Positions 55,601 through 62,911 of a stretch of DNA of 64,000 bases are shown here, piece by piece (the first letter of the stretch is position 1; each line of letters begins with the position of its first letter). The notes under the pieces were generated by a model. It ran no database searches. It saw only the letters and a list, made by a program, of their open reading frames with translations, and was not told the origin of the DNA. Source of the stretch: Verrucomicrobiaceae bacterium E54 (GTDB lineage Bacteria; Verrucomicrobiota; Verrucomicrobiia; Verrucomicrobiales; Akkermansiaceae); the NCBI GenBank assembly GCA_022548915.1, contig JAKZES010000026.1:1-64000 (forward strand), given 5' to 3'. The translations under genes were made by a program, and so were the position numbers.

Positions 55601-57792
55601 AGATCCACGGTGCTGCTGCTGTTGAAGCCGATGTTGTGGGAGTCCGCAGGTTGGGGAGAGGCCCTTTCCCCGGTGATGATGAGTCCGGTGCCGGTGTTGG
55701 CGCTACCCGCGACGAGATTATCGACGTTGTTCTCCACCACCTGGATGGCGGGGCCGACGTCCGTGCCGCCGAAGGTGTAGTCGATGAGGGTCGCACTGGC
55801 AGGCGGAGGCTCGACCGTGATCGCCGTGTCATCGACGATGGCCGCATCGGTGTTCAGCGGATTGCCTGCCGCGTCGTTCAGGGTCGCACCCGCGTTCACC
55901 TGGAACTCCAGCGTGCCGACGTTGTCCGGGGTGACCACCACTTCGATGACACCGGGGGAGGTCTCGGTAATTGAAAGGAAGCTGAGACTCACGTCACCGC
56001 CCGCATCCGAGAAGTCGGTGGGGTTGAAAGTGGTGTGATCCATGTCCTCGTTGAAAGTCAGCGTGTAGGTGATCGCCGTGCCCACCGCGACCGGTCCGCC
56101 CGACCGATCGTCGATGATGGCGCTTGGGGCGAGGGTTGGCGGGGTCGTGTCTCCCGACGGAACGAGGGCGCTCACCGTGATGCGGTCCACCGTGATGGAT
56201 TCGCCGAAGACATCGGTCCCCTGCAGGCTGACAAAGGGCGTCAGGTCCGTGGAGATGGCGGCGTAGTCGAGCATGCCGGCACCCGAAGTGATGAGGCTGC
56301 CGGAGCCATTCAGCTCGGTGCTGAGCCCGGTCGATGTCACTGCCCATGTATCATCATCAAAGACGCGGATGGTGACGGTGAAGCCGTCCTTGTAGGATGC
56401 ATCAGTGGGAGCGGTCCCGAGCGAGGTGTTGACCGAGTTGGCGTCGTTGCCCGTGCCATTGTTTCCATTGATCTGGCCCCCTTCCGCATCCTGCCGCACA
56501 AGGTTGGGGCCATAGCTGGCACCCCCAGCAAGGTAGCCGAAGCCGTGGGGATTGTTGACCCAGAGGCTGGTTCCGCCGGTATTATTGGCGTCGGTGCCGG
56601 ACACCACGCCGAAAAACAGACCGTTGAACGCCAAGGAGGAAACATCGACGTCCGTGGCACTGACCTCGAAGGTGATCTCGAATCCGGTCGCTGTTGGCTC
56701 GAGTGCGCCCACGTCGATGGAACTTGTCGCATTGAAGCCGTAATTGCTGTTGATAAAGTTCCCAGAAAAGCTGTTGCCCGGCGTGATGACTCCGGTGGAC
56801 AGGTCCGAGGAGCCACCGCTGCCCAGGCCGTTGGCCACCTGCTGGAAAGTCAGACCGCCCGTGTCGTTGGCCAGCCCGTCGAAGGTGTGGTCGATGAGGG
56901 TGCTTGTCGTTGTTGGAGGCGGCGGAGGTGGAGGATTGGCCTCCAATGACAACATTCCCGCGGCGAGGCCCTGACCGAGGGCGATCTGTCCGTTGTACTC
57001 GAAGTGGATGGCATCGCCGGCCCTGACCTGGAAGCCGTCGGTATTCACGAAACCGACCTGGTTCATGGCGGCGGCAACGGCTTCCTGGGCTTGCCGCACC
57101 CTGTAGGAACCTGTTCCGGGAGTGGTGATCTGTGCGCCGTATTGGCTGTCGGACAGTCCGCTCAGGACAAAGGGCGCGCTCGTTCCTCCAAAAAGGTCGT
57201 TCCGCACCCGATTGATCAGGTTGGTCAGGTTCGTCTCGTAGTTGACCGCGTTTCCGTCGGTGTCCGCTTCACCCTGGACCCAGATCATTCCGCCGAGCTC
57301 GTAGGTGTCACCGGCCGACGTCAGGGCCGCCAAGGCGGTTTGCACGGTGGAGACGAAGGTCGTGTATTGGGTGCCGCCAGAGGCCCATTGGGTGTGGAGG
57401 TTCGTCCCGCCTTCGGTGTATTTGATAAGGGCAATGTTGACCGCGGGGTCGTTGTCCGCCATGGCCCGCCCGAAGGAGACTTCCGGCCCGAATTCCCTTG
57501 GATAAACCGGACTGGTCGTGCCGTGACCGGATCCCGTGTCGAGGTCGATCCAGGCATCTTCGGTCAGGTGGCCGACATTGCTGACCGCCTGGGTCCGGTG
57601 CCAGTAGAAGCGGACATCGCTTTGCGCTGCGTTGTATGGGCTACCGAGCTGCGAGGCATCGCCCCGTCCATTGCCATTGGATTGGCCGCCCAGCAAATAG
57701 ACTCGGTAGTGCGCTCCATGCAGGCTGCCTGCAAGGTGGACGGTGAATAATGCTGCGAGAAGTGCCAGGCGTGTCGTGGAAGAAGAGGACAT
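52621..57792 (-). CDS. Secreted fusion of a GQSN esterase-like hydrolase and a type I sulfatase
   Basis: The 1723-aa protein has a signal peptide. Order: a SASA-like hydrolase (about 28-280, HYRVYLLGGQSNGNGRG, MIWVQGEADTDG); a proline run; a module opening LIDHTFDGLANDTGG (about 298-560); an Ig-like domain (about 565-690); a second related module (about 695-905, LIDYTFGGTDVG); a TSP3-type linker (about 910-1045); a sulfatase (about 1053-1590) with NILIIYTDDLGFGD and VCTPSRYSLLTGR, where C1107 in CxPSR is the residue converted to formylglycine, plus GKWHMGG and FTADNGPE; and a second TSP3 stretch with a beta tail. It would remove acetyl and sulfate groups from the same glycan. Start ATG 57792. 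Confidence 0.85.
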   Translation of the reverse strand: MSSSSTTRLALLAALFTVHLAGSLHGAHYRVYLLGGQSNGNGRGDASQLGSPYNAAQSDVRFYWHRTQAVSNVGHLTEDAWIDLDTGSGHGTTSPVYPREFGPEVSFGRAMADNDPAVNIALIKYTEGGTNLHTQWASGGTQYTTFVSTVQTALAALTSAGDTYELGGMIWVQGEADTDGNAVNYETNLTNLINRVRNDLFGGTSAPFVLSGLSDSQYGAQITTPGTGSYRVRQAQEAVAAAMNQVGFVNTDGFQVRAGDAIHFEYNGQIALGQGLAAGMLSLEANPPPPPPPTTTSTLIDHTFDGLANDTGGLTFQQVANGLGSGGSSDLSTGVITPGNSFSGNFINSNYGFNATSSIDVGALEPTATGFEITFEVSATDVDVSSLAFNGLFFGVVSGTDANNTGGTSLWVNNPHGFGYLAGGASYGPNLVRQDAEGGQINGNNGTGNDANSVNTSLGTAPTDASYKDGFTVTIRVFDDDTWAVTSTGLSTELNGSGSLITSGAGMLDYAAISTDLTPFVSLQGTDVFGESITVDRITVSALVPSGDTTPPTLAPSAIIDDRSGGPVAVGTAITYTLTFNEDMDHTTFNPTDFSDAGGDVSLSFLSITETSPGVIEVVVTPDNVGTLEFQVNAGATLNDAAGNPLNTDAAIVDDTAITVEPPPASATLIDYTFGGTDVGPAIQVVENNVDNLVAGSANTGTGLIITGERASPQPADSHNIGFNSSSTVDLSSYSGFTATFVVDSMSVAGTVAALNFNGLFFGVVSGNSATGTAGNSLWVNDPTSFGYVPGSASWGSHIMAENTGGVSVTASNLTTPQPPNASFLDGFTVRISVFADDTWQISSTGLSPELNQTGTLSNLTYSDLATAGIYASMQGEVGAQLNMGRITLEGISTVDTDGDDMPDSWEDANGLNKNDPADAALDNDANGGPDGLTNLEEFQEGTDPQDSDTDDDGLNDGDEVNGTLNPWTAGVKGSPPGEPTDPNEPDSDGDGVNDGTEITLGTDPNALPPNSGFTAPFVDTDGDSYRDEAETALGSNPNDPDDCPDHTPSPAKPNILIIYTDDLGFGDISRYGNLFGTPSASPTPNVDSLADQGVTFTQAHSANAVCTPSRYSLLTGRYNWRSFQSISGFYGFKSGIDNIPLDSDVTLAEFLKTQTYDTAAFGKWHMGGKWYAPGTNNRITNNPSDPSAVDWTRRIEGHATDNGFDYYRGLPVAINFGPYVYMHDDVVQYWVEDSGPSNEYGDKLPNGRKGYFRDATASDTFQWFTTGDLNSTVVGPKDSRASLGDPSYRQIDAGPVLVADFERYIDERVAANDTDPFFAYVALHSPHLPWAITPEFNTGTYGSYDYQRWMAEVDDRIGRILAAIDNNGMTNDTLVIFTADNGPETTAMSNTLGNGDDANGPLRGAKRDIWDGGTRVPFIVRWPGQAPAGMVVTDEVISQVDIFPTIAGFLGEELPDSTAPDGESFLNVLRGQRKPGEARGGVVLCSINGHLALKTPDGWKLIDSTGGGGNNTSWDSDNSTISSAVGIDQGTPKQLFEMPVDLGEDDNRISGLTGDAAIRAELVSLTGRDLLGALDQLRTTGAVTLDGREPDNDADGMSNSFETTHGLDRDSPKDASLDNDGDGADNLSESIAGTDPNDPGSVFRVIDTQDAATTFSVTWPTVADRDYEIFWSTNLADWTSYSSHPGTGADITVPLDKATIDAVDGNIGDLQALFVRITVVKP

Positions 57793-57976
57793 GAATCAAG
57801 CTGGGGCCAGAGGAGATCGCCGGGCAGAGATCGTTAAGAGATGCATCCGCACGCGGTTTCGAGGTTGGGTTTTTATGATTGAGAACGGGAGGGTCTCCCG
57901 GCTCCGAAAGGGAGCAGGGCACTTGGAAGTGGATGGATGACCGGCCGTCGCGGCCTTTGCGCGGCAGCCGCTTTGC

Positions 57977-59023
57977 CTACTGCTGCTCCACCCGGTAGAA
58001 CGCCGCGTCCTCGGTCGCACCGGTGTCCTGCAGCTCGCCGGTGTCGGTTCCGCTCAGCGTGATGCTGTCCTGACTGTCCAGAGTCGAGAAATCCAGGGTG
58101 GTGGACTTGTTGAGATCGTAGGTCTCACCATCGGTCCCCTTGAACTGCACGGTCACGACATCGTTCGCCTTGGAAATCGACACGATCTCCAGTGTTCCCG
58201 GCACTGTCGTTTCGAGGGCGGTGACGGTGATGCGGTCTACTTCAATGGTTCCCTGATACTCGCCTTGCAAGCTGACGTAGGGCCTCAGATCGCTTGAAAT
58301 CGCGGCATAATCGAACATCCCCGTGCCTGTCGTGGTCAGACTCCCGCTGCCATTGAGGTCGGTGCTGAGGCCCGTCGAGGTGAGCGTCCAAGTGTCGTCA
58401 TCGAAAAGGGACAGGGTAATGGTGAATCCGTCCTGGAAAGAGGCGTCGTCGGGGGCCGTTCCGCCGAGGACCTTATTGACCGAGTTGCCGTCATTGGCGG
58501 CGCCACCCTCGGCGTCCTGCCGGACGAAATTGTCCTCGCCATAACCAAACTCGATGGATCCGCCGTCGCCGCTGCCGGCCACATAACCGAAGCCGTGTGG
58601 ATTATTGGCCCAAAGACTGGGGCCTGCGGTGCCGTTGGCGTCGCTTCCGGATGTCACCCCGAAAAACAGGCCGTTATAATAGAGGTCGGAAACGGCAACA
58701 TCCGTCGCACTCACCTCGAAGGTGATTTTAAAACCGTTGGCCGTCGGTGCAAGAGCACCCACATCGATCGGGGAAGAGGTATTGATTCCGACGTTGCTGT
58801 TGGGCGTATTCGCGGCCACCCCGGTCGTTGTGATGAGACCTGTCGAGAAATCGACGGAACCCGCACCACCCGCGCCGTTGTCGATTTTCTGGAAGGTGAG
58901 GCCCCCAATATCGTTGGCCAAGCCGTCGAAGGTTTGGTCGATGAGGACGTTGTCAGCAGGCAAGCTCGGGATGCCGAAGGCGAACGCAGCCAATGAGGCG
59001 AAGAAAGGGTTTTTGGCGATCAT
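57977..59023 (-). CDS. Secreted single-module protein with FYRVEQQ tail
   Basis: The 348-aa protein has a signal peptide and one copy of the LIDQTFDGLANDIGGLTF module (about 26-265) found in the sulfatase fusion encoded just downstream. It ends with a small beta domain (TYDLNKSTTLDFS...) closing in AAFYRVEQQ. It has no catalytic motif and no PEP-CTERM. I chose ATG 59023 (MIAKNPFFAS). Confidence 0.8.
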   Translation of the reverse strand: MIAKNPFFASLAAFAFGIPSLPADNVLIDQTFDGLANDIGGLTFQKIDNGAGGAGSVDFSTGLITTTGVAANTPNSNVGINTSSPIDVGALAPTANGFKITFEVSATDVAVSDLYYNGLFFGVTSGSDANGTAGPSLWANNPHGFGYVAGSGDGGSIEFGYGEDNFVRQDAEGGAANDGNSVNKVLGGTAPDDASFQDGFTITLSLFDDDTWTLTSTGLSTDLNGSGSLTTTGTGMFDYAAISSDLRPYVSLQGEYQGTIEVDRITVTALETTVPGTLEIVSISKANDVVTVQFKGTDGETYDLNKSTTLDFSTLDSQDSITLSGTDTGELQDTGATEDAAFYRVEQQ

Positions 59024-59105
59024 GGCTATTGGTGAAACGGGATGAGAGCGCACCAAGCGCTCCGAACAATCTTGGGAAAGACACCATCACGAACGGAGAC
59101 GCCCG

Positions 59106-59783
59106 TCAGGAACGCCGACGGCGAAGCAGCAGTCCGACCAGAGCGGCTGCGGAAAAGCCCGCAGCAGAGGGTTCGGGAACGAGCGTGACGGAATACGTGT
59201 TGTCTACCTCACTACCAAAGGCCGTTTGGACATCGCCCGCGAAGGCCAGCGTGTGCGATTCCGACGCGTTGGTGTTGGTGAAAACTTGGTTTGCTACCGA
59301 ACCCTCAACCCTGACCGAAGTTCCGACGAACGACCCAGCCCCGGACGTGTCTGAAAACACCAAAAATATGGCCTCGTCAGTTGGTAGCGCAATACTGGCG
59401 AAATTCCACGTCAGCGAGTCGCCGCTTGCGGCAGAAGCGGTGTCGATGGAGTTTGTCGATGAACCAAGAAAATTGAGATTCCCCGTCTCGACACCTGTCC
59501 CAAAATTGAGATCGTCGAAAACGGCAGTTCCGATGGTGTAAACATCGATATAGCCGGTCGTGGTACCACCTCCGCTTCCTCCTTTTGTGAGGGAGAAACT
59601 GCTGAGCAGGTTATCGGGAAGGGTGCTATCCACCTCAAAGGATTGTCCGTAGTTTCCGCTCCCGGAAGAGGCGCTGGCGCCATTGGCAGTCTGCGAGATG
59701 ATCGTCGCGGCCGACGCGGCATTTCCGCAGAACAAACCGGCGACAACGAGACCTTGGCGTAGGGAGGTGGGGCTAAATTTCAT
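59106..59783 (-). CDS. PEP-CTERM protein
   Basis: The 225-aa protein has a signal peptide (about 1-26), a beta-rich ectodomain (NYGQSFEVDSTLPDNLLSSFSLTKGG) and a PEP-CTERM tail (VPEPSAAGFSAAALVGLLLRRRRS). No shared module with the neighbours was recognised. The ECF-like motif at 59811-59840 starts 28 bp upstream of the ATG. Confidence 0.85.
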   Translation of the reverse strand: MKFSPTSLRQGLVVAGLFCGNAASAATIISQTANGASASSGSGNYGQSFEVDSTLPDNLLSSFSLTKGGSGGGTTTGYIDVYTIGTAVFDDLNFGTGVETGNLNFLGSSTNSIDTASAASGDSLTWNFASIALPTDEAIFLVFSDTSGAGSFVGTSVRVEGSVANQVFTNTNASESHTLAFAGDVQTAFGSEVDNTYSVTLVPEPSAAGFSAAALVGLLLRRRRS

Positions 59784-59810
59784 GGTGTAGAAGTGGTGTC
59801 TTCATGTAGG

Positions 59811-59840
59811 GAAGCACCGATTCCCGGATTCGTTACAAAG
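59811..59840 (-). promoter_or_regulatory. ECF-like promoter motif, instance 4
   Basis: Minus strand: CTTTGTAACGAATCC, GGGAATCG, then GTGCTTC. This is the closest of all instances to the one at 52259, identical over most of the segment. Confidence 0.65.
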
Positions 59841-59915
59841 TCTTTTCGGCTTTCCAGACCGGGTGGTGCCGGGGATCCACGGAGAGAGCCCGTCGAGGGA
59901 CGGCCTGCATTCAGA

Positions 59916-62789
59916 CTACAGCGAGCGGAGGAAGGCGATCAGCGCGGCGCGGTCGGCGGCAGGCATGGTCCGGAAGGCTTCCTTCGAAGCCTCCCCCTCG
60001 CCGCCGTGCCAGAGGATGGCCTCCTCGAGGGTGCGGGCGCGGCCGTCGTGGAGATAAGCCTCGCCGCCGCTGACGCCGGCGGTCAGGCCGATGCCCCACA
60101 GCGGCGGCGTACGCCACTCGGCACCGCCGGCCTCCTCCTCGCCGAGGTTGTCGGCCAGGCCGGGACCCATGTCGTGGAGCAGCAGGTCGGTGTAGGGCCG
60201 GATGGTCTGGATGCGCAGCTCGGCCATCGGGTGATGGGGGCTGGTCGTGTGTTGAGGCGTGTGGCAGGCGATGCAGTTGGCGGCGGTGAACAGCTGCTTT
60301 CCGCGCACAACCTGCGGGTCGGCGTAGTTCCGCTGGGAGGGTACGCCGAGCAGCGCGATGTAGCGGGTGAGCCGGTCCAGCTCGGGATCGCCGAGTTCCA
60401 CCGGTCCGGCTTCGGTTTCACCGTCGAGGATCGGGAAGACCGCGGTGGTGACCCCCATGTCGGTGTTGAGGGCCGAGGCGATCTGATGCCGCAGGCTTGC
60501 CTGGCCGCCCTTGGCGGTGAAGCGGCCGAGCCGGGTGTCGCCGGTCTCCAGATCGGTGACCGTGCGCCAGCGGCCCGAGATGCCGTCGCCGTTGGAGTCC
60601 TCGGGATCGGCGAGGGCGACGATGGACTGCTCGTCGATCGCTTCGAGCAGGCCCATGCCGACCAGCGGCGGCGCAAGCCGGACCGAGAAATGGTATGGGG
60701 CGGTGCCGTCGAAGGCGTAAACCGGTCGACGCAAGGAGTAGGCGGAACCATCGCCATACTGGCCGGTGCTTTCGATCCACTCGGCGAGGGTCGCGCTGCC
60801 CTCGACATCGCCGAAGGTCGTCTGCGGCTGCAGAATGTGCCCGAGCACGGGGTGGGGTGTGCCGGCGGCATCGGCGGCGGTCTTCACCACCGAGCGCAGC
60901 ATCGGCTGGCCGATGGCAGGCGGCAGGGCGCGACCGTTGTTGACGTGGCATTCCACGCAGCTCCGCGAGATGAAGGCCGGGCCGAGCTTGTCGGCGTGGA
61001 CGGTGAAGTCGGGATTGCCGGACTCCGAGTGGGAGCCGTCGCGGAAGTCGGTGTGGTGAAGGCGGCGGCCCAGCAGGAAGGGCTGGGCGTTGGTCGGCGA
61101 GATGTTGCCGGCCATCTGCTTGAAGCGGTTGTCGGGCTCGTCCGAATACGGGTAGGGCAGGCTGGTGAGTCCGCCGAGCCAGGTTTCCTCCGGAAGCGGA
61201 TAGGAATCGAGGGGCGGGCCGCCCGGTAGCGTGATTCCCTCCCAGGGGACGATACCCCGGCCGACGATGTAGAGCATCGTGGTGCCGTAGTAGTTCTTGC
61301 GCCCGTTGGCCGGGGCCTCGAGGAACTGGCTGATCTCGATCTCGATCCGGTCGCCGATGGCGAGCGGGGCACCGCCCGGTTGGCGGTTGTTGAGGGTCAC
61401 CGAGTACTGGTTCGGGCCGACCAGGTCGGCACCCACGTTCGTGTAATACTCGGCCACGGTATTGATGCCGCGGAAGAAGGCACGGAAGTCAGGGGAGCCG
61501 AGCGGGGTGAGGGTCGTGTAGTTGAAGGTCACGCCACTTCCGCCCTGAGCGACGCGGTCGACGATCTCGACGGCGATGGTACGGTCTTCCCAGTACCAGG
61601 AAAGGTAGTGGTCGTAGGCCTGGAACATGTCCTCGCGAGCGTGGCGGTCGCGGGCACGATCGGCGATGTGGGTGATGAGCGCCTCGGGGGTCGTGACCGT
61701 GGTCGGCGGCTCGAGCAGGGTCGCGGGGCCGTGGAGCGGCACGATCCCGGTCACGGGGGGCGGAGCCGGCGGATCCGGGTAGGCGACGCGGTAGAAGGCC
61801 GTGTCCTCCACAGCCGGAATGAGCATCTCATGGATGCCGCCGTCGCCGAGCACGGGCGGGGAAAGTGGCGTCCAGTCGTCGAGGTTGGTCGTTGTCTCGG
61901 GCTGATAGAGAACCGATGGCGTGGTCGGCCAACTGATCCTCGCGGTCGGCCGGCCGTCGAGCGGATGGTGTCTCGTTTCGCCCGGCTCACCCTCGCCATT
62001 CCCGCCGGACAGGGCCACATCGTCGATCAGGACCTCGCCGTGGCCGCCCTCGACGGCCCCGGTGACGAAGCGGAACCGCACGGACGCCCCGGCGGCGGAG
62101 GCCGGCGCGGTCAGGCCGGTCTCGATGATTTCCGTCCACTCGCCGATGGTGGCACCGAAGGACTTGAGTCCGGTGGTTCCGACGACCGCACCGGCCGAAT
62201 CGAGCCACTGCATCTCGTACTGCTGGAGGTAGGACGGCCCCGAGCTGACCTGCCGGGCCCAGAACGAGAACTCGTAGGCCTGCCCCGGGACGATCGCGCC
62301 CCCGGCGTCGTTGACGCTCTGGACAAGCTGACCCTCGCGAGGCTGGGCACCGACGTTGACGAGCCGGGAGCGGATGCCGAAGCTGCCGCTGCGGGCGGCC
62401 TCGGCGCTGCGGGCCGGTGGTGTGTTGCCCGCCGTGGACCACTGGTCCGCCACGGTGCCCGTGCCCGACTCGAAGCCTCCATTGCCGGGAAAAGGAGGTG
62501 CGGCCGGGGTTGCCGGAACCTCTTCGACGATCCGGTAGCTGCGGCGGTGCAAGGGGCCGGGATCGAAGAAGGAACGGCTCTGGCCGTCTCCGGCGATCGA
62601 CGGCCCGAGATCGATCCACGGGCCTTCCGGAGTTTCTGCCGATTGGAGTTGGTAGCCGTGCCCCGTCAGGGTCGACCACTCCACCCGGGTTCCCGGGTCG
62701 AAACGGAGTTGGGGTGAGGTTGGCGTCAAAGCACCGCCTGCGGCACCGGCAAGCATTCCGAACAAGGCGGCAGACAGGTGAGCGGTCAT
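59916..62789 (-). CDS. Di-heme DUF1111 oxidoreductase with N-terminal binding domains
   Basis: The 957-aa exported protein has a signal peptide, a first beta domain ending RRSYRIVEE, a CBM-like domain (about 95-270, GNGGFESGTG...), a second beta domain ending TAFYRVAYP, and a C-terminal DUF1111 di-heme domain (about 470-957). Heme c sites are SCVECHVNN and NCIACHTPQ. DUF1111 proteins are related to di-heme cytochrome c peroxidases (MauG-like). The N-terminal domains are of the same kind as in the neighbouring polysaccharide enzymes, so it may oxidise a glycan-associated or secreted substrate. Its function is not established. Confidence 0.8.
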   Translation of the reverse strand: MTAHLSAALFGMLAGAAGGALTPTSPQLRFDPGTRVEWSTLTGHGYQLQSAETPEGPWIDLGPSIAGDGQSRSFFDPGPLHRRSYRIVEEVPATPAAPPFPGNGGFESGTGTVADQWSTAGNTPPARSAEAARSGSFGIRSRLVNVGAQPREGQLVQSVNDAGGAIVPGQAYEFSFWARQVSSGPSYLQQYEMQWLDSAGAVVGTTGLKSFGATIGEWTEIIETGLTAPASAAGASVRFRFVTGAVEGGHGEVLIDDVALSGGNGEGEPGETRHHPLDGRPTARISWPTTPSVLYQPETTTNLDDWTPLSPPVLGDGGIHEMLIPAVEDTAFYRVAYPDPPAPPPVTGIVPLHGPATLLEPPTTVTTPEALITHIADRARDRHAREDMFQAYDHYLSWYWEDRTIAVEIVDRVAQGGSGVTFNYTTLTPLGSPDFRAFFRGINTVAEYYTNVGADLVGPNQYSVTLNNRQPGGAPLAIGDRIEIEISQFLEAPANGRKNYYGTTMLYIVGRGIVPWEGITLPGGPPLDSYPLPEETWLGGLTSLPYPYSDEPDNRFKQMAGNISPTNAQPFLLGRRLHHTDFRDGSHSESGNPDFTVHADKLGPAFISRSCVECHVNNGRALPPAIGQPMLRSVVKTAADAAGTPHPVLGHILQPQTTFGDVEGSATLAEWIESTGQYGDGSAYSLRRPVYAFDGTAPYHFSVRLAPPLVGMGLLEAIDEQSIVALADPEDSNGDGISGRWRTVTDLETGDTRLGRFTAKGGQASLRHQIASALNTDMGVTTAVFPILDGETEAGPVELGDPELDRLTRYIALLGVPSQRNYADPQVVRGKQLFTAANCIACHTPQHTTSPHHPMAELRIQTIRPYTDLLLHDMGPGLADNLGEEEAGGAEWRTPPLWGIGLTAGVSGGEAYLHDGRARTLEEAILWHGGEGEASKEAFRTMPAADRAALIAFLRSL

Positions 62790-62911
62790 GGGCGGGACAG
62801 GTCCATCAGAAACAGGTTACTCTCGGGGTGCCGGGTGCCGGCTTCGTTCGGTCATTTCGCGGGACCTTGGACTCCGAGTCCTGAGTCCGTGCATGGGACG
62901 ATCGGGCCGCC

